Assembly: GCA_021399435.1 (NCBI GenBank)
Contig: JAJTUP010000038.1
Span: 186,001-250,000 of the forward strand
DNA: 64,000 bases
Source of the DNA: Diaporthe sp. PMI_573
Taxonomy: Eukaryota > Ascomycota > Sordariomycetes > Diaporthales > Diaporthaceae
Direction: 5' to 3'
A program made the position numbers and the translations under genes. The notes beneath the pieces are model-generated. The model did not search any database, was not told the DNA's origin, and saw only the letters and a list, made by a program, of their open reading frames with translations. This document shows, piece by piece, positions 44,704 to 55,220 of the stretch (positions are counted from its first letter, which is position 1; each line of letters begins with the position of its first letter).

Positions 44704-45290
44704 TTTCAAAGTGCTGAGATAGGGCAAGGAAGTTTTTCGTGTCTTGGGTAGGACTTGTTCTGTAGGCGTTTACAAACTGTCATGCAACAGATCTGTGGCC
44801 TGCGTTGTCCTGAATCTGGTTTTGGTTGGGGTATAATACTCGTACCCAGAGACGCCGATTTGCAATACTACCTTCCGGATTTCCGTTTCCATCTCCGTGA
44901 ACATTCTGTGGGCCACTCGGTGCGAGGACTTTACGATGGTCGCAAACCGAAATATACCATAATACTGAATTCGGGTTTCACAAACAATTTCCAGTGGTCT
45001 GACTCGGCTTACTTGAGAGGATGGTCCGAGACCCCTTGATGGCCTGCTTTTGTTTTGTGAACCCCGACCAATAGCGAGCTTTCCCCACGCACGGCGAGCG
45101 AACAGGCCTAACTTGATCTTCGGGTGGCTTTTAGGCGCATCACGAATTCTCGTTGGAATTTATAATGTTCGAAACAATTATGCGGGAAGGAGGTAGCGAG
45201 CACACGTTTGTCTCTGAAGATAAACCTTCAAGTTTACATTATACACTAGAATAGGACTGTTGCTGAGCGGCATCAGACGACAACGAAACC
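44704..45290. promoter_or_regulatory. Divergent promoter region, ABM and questin-oxidase-like genes
   Basis: 587 bp between head-to-head genes, with one strict AflR-type site at 44940. No coding region supported. Confidence 0.6.
44940..44950. promoter_or_regulatory. AflR-type site TCGCAAACCGA
   Basis: Fits TCGSWNNSCGR at every position. About 235 bp upstream of the ABM start and 340 bp upstream of the DUF4243 start. Confidence 0.5.
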
Positions 45291-46721
45291 ATGACCAAGG
45301 CGGCACTCCAAGTCTCTTCAGCACAGCTGGACGCATGTGCTGTCCGAGGAAGTCCAAACCCTCCAGGGTCGGTAGAAGAATGCAATCGCCTCCTGCAGAA
45401 GAACCATGACTACTATCACATGTTCTTTCGGGAGATGGCCGGCATGAATCACATCTCCCACAGTCTCCTGACGTGTCTGGCCCTCGGCGCTGGCCCTGCG
45501 GAGCTCCAGGATCGGTATGACGACGAGGCCGCAGGACAACGTCCCATGCCCCCGATCGACACCGAGCTGCTTGGGAGACTGGGCGACCAAGATGTCTTCT
45601 TGCAGACGATGCACACCAAGTCACAGTACAACACCTTCCTGCGCTTCTTCGAGCAGAGGATCGCGGCTCACGAGGGAGGTTGGAAGGCCGTAGTGCACGA
45701 GTACATCTTCTCCCGCACCGAGGTGGCGGAGCGCATGCTCTCCAGCCTCTTTGATGGCCTATACCACCCCCTCATTCACCTCGGCCTCGGCATCGAGTTC
45801 GAGCTGCCGGGGCTTGTCGCCGAGGCGCTCGCCCAGGCTGCTGCAAATGACGACAGCGACCTACACAGACTTTTCAAAATGTGCGAGGCCGAGTCCCATG
45901 GCTACGCAAACGGACAAGCATCAGCAGCAGGCAGAGTCCAAAACGGGACGCCCAGGCCGCCGCCGTCGATGTTGCAGCTGCTGCACGAGATGCGCGACAA
46001 CGCCGAGATCCGCACGGCGCCGCGTTGGTCCGACCTGGGCCTCAAACTGCGCAACGGTGTGGTGGCACGGGCGGGTCAGGCCTTCGCGCAGGTGGCTGGC
46101 CGCTTCAGGCTGGCTGCCGCGGGCGGCGGGGACACCGATAAGGGGGAAGAGGAGCTGGAGAGGCGTACGGCCGAGATGATCAGTACCTGCGCCTTCATGT
46201 GCGGCGCCGCGCAGTTCGAGGGCCGCAAGACCAAGATCGACTTCTTCTGGATGCACGCCGTCACGAGCAGCATCTTCATGACCGTGCTGGCCGGGCAGGG
46301 TACGTGGATCTCCCTCGGGGACCGTGCCCGCCTCCTGGAGCGTAAGGTCTATACAGATCTGGCGTGGTATGTGGCTTCCGGCAGTGTGCCGCTCGACGGG
46401 GCCTATATCAACAAGTATGCGGAAGCGGATCTGGAGACCCTGTCGTGGGGGTGGGAGGATGTGTTTGGTGCAGTTGTCAAGGAGCACGACGACGGCCATG
46501 CCGCCAAGTTCATCCGTGCCATCAAAAATGGCGAGCTGGTCACCGCCAAATTCCAAGGTCAAGACGACAAGGGATTGGACTACTTGCCCTTGAAAGGTGA
46601 CATGTGGCTCAAGATGGCAAGAATGGGCCATGCGACAACCAAGAGCATGCCCATTGATCTCAAGTGGGTCAGGTTCATAGGTTATGATGAGGCATGGAAC
46701 CGACCGGATTTGACGGCTTGA
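45291..46721 (+). CDS. Questin-oxidase-like Baeyer-Villiger enzyme (DUF4243; MdpL/GedK/AflY type)
   Basis: Single exon, 476 aa, near the family's usual size. Landmarks: NHDYYHMFFREMAGMNHISH, LLTCLALGAGP, a long helical middle with YHPLIHLGLGIEFELPGLV, FDFFWMHAVTSS-like KIDFFWMHAVTSS, and the C-terminal RFIGYDEAWNRPDLTA. Homologues (GedK, AgnL3, MdpL, AflY) insert oxygen into anthraquinones and open the central ring, giving benzophenones on the way to geodin, agnestins, monodictyphenone or xanthones. No flavin motif is visible; the family is not a classical flavin BVMO by sequence. Its presence argues that the cluster goes beyond a simple anthraquinone. Shares a promoter with the ABM gene. Confidence 0.9.
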   Translation: MTKAALQVSSAQLDACAVRGSPNPPGSVEECNRLLQKNHDYYHMFFREMAGMNHISHSLLTCLALGAGPAELQDRYDDEAAGQRPMPPIDTELLGRLGDQDVFLQTMHTKSQYNTFLRFFEQRIAAHEGGWKAVVHEYIFSRTEVAERMLSSLFDGLYHPLIHLGLGIEFELPGLVAEALAQAAANDDSDLHRLFKMCEAESHGYANGQASAAGRVQNGTPRPPPSMLQLLHEMRDNAEIRTAPRWSDLGLKLRNGVVARAGQAFAQVAGRFRLAAAGGGDTDKGEEELERRTAEMISTCAFMCGAAQFEGRKTKIDFFWMHAVTSSIFMTVLAGQGTWISLGDRARLLERKVYTDLAWYVASGSVPLDGAYINKYAEADLETLSWGWEDVFGAVVKEHDDGHAAKFIRAIKNGELVTAKFQGQDDKGLDYLPLKGDMWLKMARMGHATTKSMPIDLKWVRFIGYDEAWNRPDLTA

Positions 46722-47344
46722 GTACTAGAAAAAGGTAGAGGGGACTTGGGCGTATCTGTCTGTCAATATGAGCACATGTACCTAGGCAGGTAATCTGAAC
46801 GTTGAGACATGGGCCTTGGTGGCCCCGGACCTGAATAGGTAATCTTTGTGAGCGGAGAATGGCTTGAGAGTAGCACATGCGTCTGCAGAGAAATGACCGG
46901 AAGGAAGTGTGCAATCCGCAACACACTGATGCTGTGCGTGGCCTTGGAAATCACAGTAAATGTTACGGTATATTAGTGAGAGCTGCGGTAACGGTCTCGG
47001 CATTAACTACTACAACGTTCCTTCTTTTGTTGGTTTCATGGCGCAATAGGCTTTATTGCTCCATGACATGAAATGTGATCAGTGAAAAACGGCGGCACGT
47101 TATTTCATTCTGAAGAATCCAAAACCTTCAATAACATTTATAGGTCTCATCGCAGGCTTGTAATCTTTCTTGTTCTTTACTTTGAAAGAACTTCTTTCTA
47201 ATTACGGAGAACGGGAGTTGTCGATGTGATCAAAATTACATCGAACATGCTCACAATTGAGATATTCACATCTATTAGACCTCTAATATTCAAAATCAAG
47301 GACTGCCAGATGCGCCTGCCTTAGCCCTCCCAGAATAGCGAGCA
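46722..47344. other. Intergenic, nothing recognised
   Basis: About 620 bp between convergent 3' ends of the DUF4243 and DUF1772 genes. No gene seen. Confidence 0.5.
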
Positions 47345-47905
47345 TCAGAATGTGGCGAATGTCCCCAAGATGGCCCCTGCCAACGGGAAGAGGGATCTGA
47401 TGGCATGCAACTGGGCCCAATAACCAACCAGCCCCTTCAGATCAGCCACTCCCACATCAAGGACCCCGGGCGGATCCATCCTGCTCAATGCCTCTAGTCT
47501 GAACAGCTCGTTGTTCGTCGGAACCATGAAGAACCACGTAAATGGCAACATGAGCACGGTGCTGATCCCAGCCAGTGCGGACAAGACCCGGCGGCCGCGG
47601 CTGTGGGCCTGGGAACCCCGCCGCTTCTTGCTGGTGGCCATATATAGGTGGAGGATGCATACCCCCACGGACATGGTGGGCAGTGCTTTGTGACCATAGC
47701 TATATATCCGGGCCCACTGGTGCACAAGCTGTGTTGCGTGCTCAGTTGTGTCCAGGAAGACGGGCACCGCGATGAAAGACAGAGATGCCATGGCTCCTAA
47801 GGAACCGGTCAGTCACTAACGACGTTTGAAAGACATGGATACGTGCGCACCGGAAAGAAACGACCCGGCCAGAAGTGCCGTGGCCTGGACCCCCGATCTG
47901 TTCAT
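47345..47905 (-). CDS. Anthrone-oxidase-like DUF1772 membrane protein (HypC/GedH/AgnL2 type)
   Basis: Two exons deduced: 47905-47851 and 47796-47345 (54-bp intron), about 168 aa. Starts MNRSGVQATALLAGSFLSG|A. Predicted membrane segments lie near 5-30 (joined across the intron), about 60-80, 90-110 (ALAGISTVLMLPFTWFFM) and 150-168. The block LMLPFTWFFMVPTNNEL and a late WAQLHAIRSLFPLAGA are typical of DUF1772 anthrone oxygenases, which convert emodin anthrone to emodin using O2 without a recognisable cofactor site. Head-to-head with the EthD decarboxylase gene; the two act in adjacent steps. Confidence 0.9.
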
Positions 47906-48350
47906 GTCGGCTCTTCTTAGTGAAAGAAGTGTATGTGAAAGGATTCAGGTTGCACGTCCTCCTTAGTCGAGGGTAGTCTGTCTCTTGTTGTCAAGCAGGG
48001 TGTCTGTGGACTCAATTCCTTTCTGACGAAATAGAATATGTGACTTTGCCTGATGGGTATTGGCATGCATGCCCTTGACCATTAATGATCATTCCATGGG
48101 GTAAATGTGGCCTCGCTCCCCGCCCTGGTAATACGTGTCTCGACTCCGACATCCGACGTGAGACCGTTGTCGCGCCTCGTTCCCCGTTCGGAGTCCGCCG
48201 AGGCCACACACCAAACCCGTGAGCAGCCTCTACTTTTGTGGGGTTGATTTTATAAGGCGGAACGAGCCATATTAGCGCTCGGAAAACGATCCATCTCTAT
48301 CTATTCTTATTATCAGAGGGGATATCGAACGGATACAGTTCCCCAGCGCG
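47906..48350. promoter_or_regulatory. Divergent promoter region, anthrone oxidase and decarboxylase genes
   Basis: 445 bp between head-to-head genes. Contains an AflR-type site at 48279 and a near-match ending in CGC at 48188. Confidence 0.6.
48279..48289. promoter_or_regulatory. AflR-type site TCGGAAAACGA
   Basis: TCG(N5)CGA, about 60 bp upstream of the EthD-type start. Confidence 0.45.
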
Positions 48351-48899
48351 ATGTCAGACCTTCCAGAGATTCCGGAACGCCCTTCGGGCAGCCCTGACGG
48401 CCAGCTTCTGTGTCTCACAATCTGCGGGTATCGACGCCCGGGAATGAGTGAGGAGGACTACCGACACCATATGACCAAAGTATCAGCCCCAATGACGCAG
48501 GACCTCATGGTGAAGTACGGTGTGAAGCGGTGGACCATGGTAAGATGAGAAATCAATACTCCTATCCATTTCCCCTGCCGAAAGGGTCGAACAAGAACTT
48601 AGGGGCATGCAAGAATGAAAAACTGATATGAACAAATTTTCAAGATCCACAACCCAATCGAGACTCGGAATCTCATGTCCCATTTGTTCGACCACCAGAT
48701 GAACAACCTGGCCGAATTTGATTGTTTTAGTCAGGTCGTTTTTGAAAGCGTTGAGGACTACAAAAAGATGAGGGAGGATCCGTGGTACAAGGAGCATCTG
48801 GTGAACGATCATGAGGTTTTTGCGGACACCAAAAAAAGCATGATGACGATAGGCTGGGTCACAGACTTGATCCATGATGGACAAGTCATCCGCAAATAA
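48351..48899 (+). CDS. EthD-domain protein, probable atrochrysone carboxylic acid decarboxylase
   Basis: Two exons deduced: 48351-48539 and 48645-48899 (105-bp intron GTAAGA...AAG), about 147 aa. It reads [21 protein letters not shown] then [20 protein letters not shown], the EthD opening (PF07110), and continues [20 protein letters not shown] and [17 protein letters not shown]. Homologues AgnL1, GedI/TpcK-type proteins and the N-terminal part of MdpH are assigned to decarboxylation of atrochrysone carboxylic acid to atrochrysone/emodin anthrone. The decarboxylase and DUF1772 oxidase are separate here, whereas A. nidulans MdpH is described as a fused form. Confidence 0.88.
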
Positions 48900-49362
48900 A
48901 TTCAGATGTGTACCGAATTGATTGCATTTGTGTCAGTGACATGCCAATATTTTGAGACCGATGATCGTGTGCCACAATAAAATTAACCTGTGTGGGTCCC
49001 GATCTTCGACCTTCACAACAACAGCACAGTAGTAGCTCTGCTGATTCTATTATATCTATCCGTGTGATTTTTCGGGGGGCTGCCAGGTTGTACGGCTCAA
49101 AATCCCGCAAAGACATCTTTGGCAATATTCCATCCATTAGGTCCGGATTTGCCCGGGTACTGCACGATAAGAATTCAGATTGTGAATTGATCGGGCTACA
49201 ATGATGTGGTGCACCATTCAGCTCGCTGCTCCGATTTTGAGCCTATACTTCGGGGCTACTTCCGAGACCGCTTGTTCAATGAGAGAGTTCAATTCGTATA
49301 TAGGTACCTGGGTATCTCGACGTCTTGCCTTCAACCTTCACTGTTACATGAGCCCTATCTCC
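48900..49362. other. Intergenic, nothing recognised
   Basis: About 460 bp between the EthD gene and the 3' end of the P450 gene. Confidence 0.5.
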
Positions 49363-51332
49363 CTATCCGAGCAGGTGATCCTTGGAAATGATTGCCTGGA
49401 TCCCAGGGCTATCATCTCGTGTGATCCCGTTGAAGCAGTCACCATCGACATCAACATCGCGCTCTTTTATAACATCAAAAGGATCCATGTCAAACCGGGA
49501 AACAAGGCGAGCTATAGTCAAGAAGAGTTCCGCATAGGCAAGACTATAGTGTAGTGGGTGTATCAGCTCTATAATTCGACAAAATGCCCTGGGAATTGCA
49601 CGAAAAGGGAAGGACTGGAAATAGTTTGCTTACTTCATACCAAGACACATCCGATTCCCCCTGCCAAATGCCATCATGTAGCGAGATTTGAGAGTCGGGC
49701 TGTCCAGCCATCGCTGTGGGTTGAACCTTGTAGGTTCCGGAAAGACGTCGGGGTCCATGTGCAATAGATACAGCGATTGCATGACAGGCGTCTACCATAG
49801 CATAATTGTTAGCAAAGGCACGTAGCTCCACAACAAAGGTGAACGATGGGGTAACTAGGTATCCAAGGTGATAATACTTACTCCTCTAGGGATTACCCAA
49901 TTCTTATAGTGAATCTCATGGTCAGGTGCTATCCGCGGCGAACGCGTCGAGACTGCATTTGTCAATCGGAGTCCCTCCTGGATACAAGCCGACTATGCAC
50001 GTTTGATCACGTCAGTCATACCATGAAATAATATGCATTAAAAACTTCTGATGCTTCAAAGAAACTCTGAATAGACTCACGAAGAACGGCAAGGCCTCTA
50101 GCCCTGCAATTGTGACAGGAGAGTCGGGTCGCGGCATAATAGTCTTGAGTTCTTCACGGACACGCTCCAAGAGTATCTTGTCAGCGAGAATATAGTACAG
50201 GGTCACTGTGAGATTTCTCGTGGTGGGATCCGTGCCGGCCCCCAAGACCAAAAAGGCCTCCGCGTTCAGCCGGCCGACCGACTTCTCCTTGGGTGGCAGG
50301 CTGCTGTCCAGGATCTCCATGAAGATTGTCCTGGTGTTGGATGCCATTATGTTGCTTTTTTCGGACTTCGCCGGATCCTTGTCTTTCTCGTGGGCCTGGA
50401 TGTGTTCCTGGATGGTCTTCATGGGGTATTTTGCCCTCTCGGCCACAGCGGCGGCTCGTGGGTTGAACCAGCGGACAAACCACGGCTCCAGCTCCAGTGA
50501 CAACAGCATGAACGTGCGGAACTGGCGTCCCAACGGCCGGCTCATTCCCAGCTTTCGGAACGTCTCGAACCACTCTCGGCCCCATTCCTCGCGGCTCAGG
50601 TTTCCCATGTCCCCTCCCAGGGCGTACGAGGAGATTATGTCCATCGTCAAGGCCGCGATGGCGTGTGTCAGGTTGACCTCCAGCCCGTGGCCTGGGTCAG
50701 CCCTATCCCGGTAAGTGTTGGCGAACCGGTCCAACAGCCGGTCGATCTTCTCCGTCACCAGCCCTTCAAGCTGGCGAACAGCACTCTTGCTGAAAAAGCG
50801 ACTCAGGGCGGCCCGGCGCACACTGTGCAACTGGTGGTCTGTCGTCTGCAGCAGAGACCAACCCATCATACCCGACTCGGTAGCGATACTGAACCATGGG
50901 TCTGTGTTGCGCTTTTGCCGCCCGGGAGGTGCGTATATAGGGTCCAGGAAGTCTGGATCATGAATGTGGATATGGTTGGGGTTGATGCGCACTATGGGAC
51001 CTGTCCGTTGAATTAGTGCGTCGGCCTTTTTTATGAATTACTTGCAAATAGCATCGATATCTGCCCGACGTGATGAGGGAGTGCTGCCACTTACCGTACT
51101 TGCTGTGTAATTCCTCAATTTTCCACATGTACTGATACCGTGTGGGCCAGACATCATAGTAGAACTCATACCAGAATGTGGCACCAGCAAGTTTGGGACC
51201 GGGGAACTTCGCTAGCGGGTGCAAGGTTATACGATACACAAACACACATAACCAGCAGATGAGGTATAGTGGCCCCAAAGTGACAACTATGGTTCGAAGA
51301 CTGAGCCACTGGGTGATAATGTCGAAACCCAT
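49363..51332 (-). CDS. Cytochrome P450 monooxygenase (cluster tailoring enzyme)
   Basis: Five exons deduced: 51332-51095, 51000-50081, 49992-49882, 49791-49634 and 49543-49363, about 535 aa. Membrane anchor (TLGPLYLICWLCVFVYRI) then the hinge LHPLAKFPGPKLAG; I-helix GAGTDPTTRN; K-helix ExxR as EGLR; HMDPDVFPEPTRFNPQRW; heme loop AFGRGNRMCLGMN, whose AAT codon is split by the last intron. The pattern is that of trichodiene-oxygenase-like P450s. The open frame extends to an ATG at 51626, but the extra ~98 residues are not P450-like, so I prefer 51332 (or 51347). Plausible roles: hydroxylation, or oxidative phenol coupling as in dimeric anthraquinone pathways. Head-to-head with the AflJ-like gene. 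Confidence 0.88.
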
Positions 51333-51711
51333 GATGCCCCACCGCATGAACGAAGTAGGCAGGTATGTTTCAAAGTCAACAGGCAAGCCGAACAATCCCG
51401 CACATAAGACAGGTGCCGTGCACCTAGTACAAATCACAGTAATATACCTGTACCAATTCAGGATGACTCGGCGGGTAACGGGAAGGTCGGAGCCCGGTAG
51501 AACTGAGTTCCGTGGCCCTCGACTCTCTTCTTGGGATAGCGAGATGCGAGAGATTGTGTCGGCCGCATCGAGCAGCGAAACATGTGAGTCTCCTGCGCGA
51601 AAGTGACATTTAGTCGGGCTAGCCACATTCGTTTCACGCGGTCCCGTCTGACAGTGGAAGCCTATTCTGCCGATCGATATTTTCTACCTCGTTTCCTTGC
51701 CGAATGAAGCC

Positions 51712-51722
51712 TCGGCGAGCGA
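51712..51722. promoter_or_regulatory. AflR-type site TCGGCGAGCGA
   Basis: TCG(N5)CGA; the first of two in the P450/AflJ-like shared promoter. Confidence 0.45.
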
Positions 51723-51792
51723 TTACGACGTTATGTGACCTTGATTACTGGCGTCCTGACCGTGCAGACAAGCTTCCCACATACCCTTGGCT

Positions 51793-51803
51793 TCGGCATC
51801 CGA
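51793..51803. promoter_or_regulatory. AflR-type site TCGGCATCCGA
   Basis: TCG(N5)CGA; 81 bp from the site at 51712. The pair strengthens the case over a single chance match. Confidence 0.5.
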
Positions 51804-52418
51804 TTGATCCTTCGGGTTTGGGAGATGCATGTAACAATATATCGTGACTGCGAAATTGTCACGTGAAATACTACTCCTAAGTTGCAGACGGTTCACACGG
51901 CATAATTATTGGACGAGTCGGGGTGCACATGGCTGAGCACATGCATATACAGCCCACCATCCTGCAGGATCAGAAGCCCGGGACCAATGCCACGCAGCTA
52001 CTTACTAGCCTCCTCTCGTTATGTCCGAGACAACAAAGCTAGCTGAGCGAGCTCACCTTGCCAGACAAGAAAGGCGAGCGCTAGGCGGCACTACGGCCTA
52101 GACGTGTTACATGCGTTCAGATTGTGATCCAACTTGCAAAGCTGTAAACCTTCAATGTAAGGTTGATCCTAGGTCACCCAAGTATGAGATACTTGGGCCC
52201 ATGGGAGATTTGCAAATCTCAATATTGTGTTGGGATAACAGGCATTTGCGTATAATAATGGGCCTGAGTGTGTCAGGAATTCGATCGTGGGTCCTTGCAG
52301 TCGCTGACTTACCATTCAAATAATTTCATTCCTCTGCAGCCCCTATTTCCATCCTTGATACAACGGGTGCGCCTAAATTCATCCAAATTCATGCTGCGCA
52401 CCTTTACGCGCCCTAACC

Positions 52419-54093
52419 ATGAACGCTACTACGTTGCAACAAATCGAGGCGCAGGCCGAGAAGCTCGCAACAACCGCGAAGGCCCTGACCAAGGAATGCA
52501 GAGAGGCGGGCCTCAGTGAGTCCTCCCCTGAATGGGGTTCTGCTGCCTCCGAAGTCCCTCGCGAAGTGGACCGCCTGAGGAGCAAGATGTTGGCCTCTGT
52601 GACTCGGTTGCAAGCCATGCTAGCTGGCCCGCCTGATTTTATCCAGCACATTGCACATCAGGTACAACATCCATTTCCTCTCATTTTGCCCCTTATCTGT
52701 TTTGATACGTACCAATGGTCCCTCTGCAAGTCCCAGGGCGTTTTCTACTAGTAGGGTTGACAAAGTATGTTGCTGCACAGACCCAGATCCTGGCATGCCT
52801 CCGATGGCTGGCTGAGTTCCAGGTATTGGCCTGCATACCTCTGGACGGGGAAGCCATGGGAACCAAGGACCTCGCCGATCTGGTTAGCGTGCCAGAGATG
52901 CAGCTGCGGCGCGTTGTACGACTAATGGCGACTGCTGGATTCCTAATACTCGAGGAGCAGCAACAGGCGCTTGTTACACGGCAGGCCCAGGTCGCCCACA
53001 CGAGGCTCTCCGCCTCTTTCGTCACCCAGTTCACTAATCTGGACGCTGTCATGTTCCTTAGCGGAACGCTCGTCCACGCCTCTCTGCAAATGCCCGAGGC
53101 TACACAGCGTCAGCTGAGTGGCTTCTCTCTGACAACGACACCCGTCGGCCTCGACTTCGGCACCGCATGCAAGCAGCAGCCGAGGCTGCGCCGCCAGTGG
53201 GATGCTTATCTCGGTTGCGTAAAAGACTCGACCCAGGTTATTGCTGACCTGCTGGACCGGCTTGACTGGGCTAGTTTAGGTCGAGCGCTTGTCGTCGAGG
53301 TGAGTACCATAAATCCTACGTTGCACAGGCACACCATCAGCCCCAGGCCTCGGAGTCATCCCGGGGCCCCACGAAGATATTCCGGCCCACTCAGCTGACA
53401 CGCGGCGTTGGTGTAATGCAGATCGATGCCTGTTCGACTGAGCTCGCCCAAACTCTAGCTGACAAGCACCCCGGGCTCCACTGGATCGTTCAGATGTGCG
53501 GCTCTGCGGCCGCCGAGTACGAGCGAGAGACGGGCATGCTAGTGGGCGTGAGCATGGGCTTGGGATCGGCATCAGGGCCCTGGGAAAAGGTGGCACCACC
53601 CGGAAGGAGTGGAATCGAGGTGCAGGCACGCATGCTTCACACGCCACAGCCGATAAAGGACGCAGCGGTGTACCTGATTCGCGGCCCATCCGACCTGGAC
53701 TACCCTGCCCTTGCCACATGGGTGCAAGCTGAGCTGCAATCCCACCTCGCCGTGCTCCGCGCCAGTCCGGAATCGCTGCTTCTGCTGGCTGTGCAGCTGC
53801 GGCCGGATCCAGGCTCGGTCGACTCGGCAGTCGAGGCTGTGGCGTGCGCTCGATCCATGGCCGTTGCCCAATTGACCGGAGAAACCCGTGAGATGGACCT
53901 GGCACGGCTGGAGCAGCTGGTTGGTCGTGTGCGTGACAGCAAAGATGGGGGTCTCCTTGTTTTGAACAAGCTTCACAACAGTCACTGCTCCACCGTCGCC
54001 CTTGGGATCAAGTACATATCCAGGCCGCAGCCACCTGAGCCCCTGGCCATGATTGAGCCAAGCCTAGGCTGGGGGGGCATCCTATCTCCGTGA
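52419..54093 (+). CDS. AflJ/AflS-like transcriptional co-regulator (MdpA type)
   Basis: Three exons deduced: 52419-52661, 52781-53299 and 53422-54093, about 477 aa. The join AHQ|TQILACLRWLAEFQVLACIP and then KDLADLVSVPEMQLRRVVRLMATAGFL forms the winged-helix dimerisation domain shared with O-methyltransferases. The SAM-binding glycine motif expected of a real methyltransferase is not apparent; the C-terminal half has weak methyltransferase-like blocks (HPGLHWIVQM). That is the hallmark of AflJ/AflS proteins, which partner AflR to activate aromatic-polyketide clusters. The AflR-like gene follows 1.1 kb downstream, the canonical arrangement. A divergent true O-methyltransferase is the main alternative. 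Confidence 0.82.
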
Positions 54094-55220
54094 TCGAAAT
54101 AGATGATGGCCTGGGCAATGCATGCTACTTCAGCTCGTGGGCCGTGCCGTGGGGTGCAGGTTGTTGGACTCACGTGTCCTTGGAACTTGTGGGCCTTATA
54201 TATACTGTACCTATCTACATTGCCGATACTAATTGGCTCCCACCTTGGAAAGTTTCTGTACTTGTGTAACTACCTATGTATCCGCCCAACAGATCGTCTG
54301 TGGAGCAGTAGATGTAAATGGGGAAGTTTCCTGATTGTGATTTACTCAAGCGTACACCGGCCAGAACGTGAACACAAGAACTGCACTTGCACTGCACAAC
54401 ATCTGGAACTCCAGCCGCAACAGCCTCAGCGGTAGCGGGTAAAGTCTAAGTTATTTAGCATTTGGCGCATGCAGCCACGTCTGCTAGTCAGACGTTGAAG
54501 CAGCTCCTTGCCTGATATTAGTTAAATTATAACCTTAGCTGGCATTCTGCATCGTTTCCCCTGATGATCACTTGTTTAGCTAGAATAAAGAATGGCGGGT
54601 TGTCGCCAGTGGCTTCTTCTCATCTCTCTCTGGCTATATCTCCCGATCCTTTTCGTTATCTTAAATCCTGCTAAACTCCTCCACTTGCGAAGGTACTTAC
54701 GAACGGACCCGTTGACGTTACTCACCGTTGGCATCAGCACAGCTTCGACTTTTTTTCGCAACTCTTTGCTGTGACTTGAGGGAGGAATCCGCTGTTGAGC
54801 CAATAAAAATAGACTTTTGACAGCCGAGACTACTGTGCTACGCCACATGACGGCGCACAAACGCTTATTTCCCGATGGAGCTATATTCCTCCTCCCTGCC
54901 CTCCTCCCCTGCTAATTCCAAACATCTCACATGCATCCAGGATGCCTTGGCATCACAACATTGGTAGACCGCTCTATCAGTATTTGATCCATAGCTAGGT
55001 TTGTAATCCGACGGCTGGACCGCGCAGAAGGAAACCGCTCAAATTAAGACACATACATATTGTACGCGACATGGCGGCACAATCACTACCTCTCGCCTGC
55101 TTCGCTTCATGTCTTGACTGGGACTTGGTCCCCAGATCCCTCCTCGAGTCCCCGCTGTTTCGCAGTTTTTGCCTCTGTATCTGCCTCTGCTTCTGACTGT
55201 GCATACCTCCGTCCCCCACT
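54094..55220. other. Intergenic between AflJ-like and AflR-like genes
   Basis: 1.13 kb; no supported gene (54592-54774 is a short hydrophobic frame without context) and no exact TCG(N5)CGA found. Confidence 0.5.

Larger units (their letters stand above)
51333..52418. promoter_or_regulatory. Divergent promoter region, P450 and AflJ-like genes
   Basis: About 1.1 kb including the possible P450 N-terminal extension (to 51626). Two AflR-type sites lie 81 bp apart at 51712 and 51793. Confidence 0.55.

Noticed and set aside
45921..46631. 236-codon minus-strand frame opposite the questin-oxidase-like gene
   Set aside because: Shadow frame; the plus strand carries one continuous 476-aa family member.
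52419..54093. Calling this gene a functional O-methyltransferase
   Set aside because: It has the dimerisation domain, but I see no SAM-binding glycine motif; position next to the AflR-like gene fits AflJ/AflS better.
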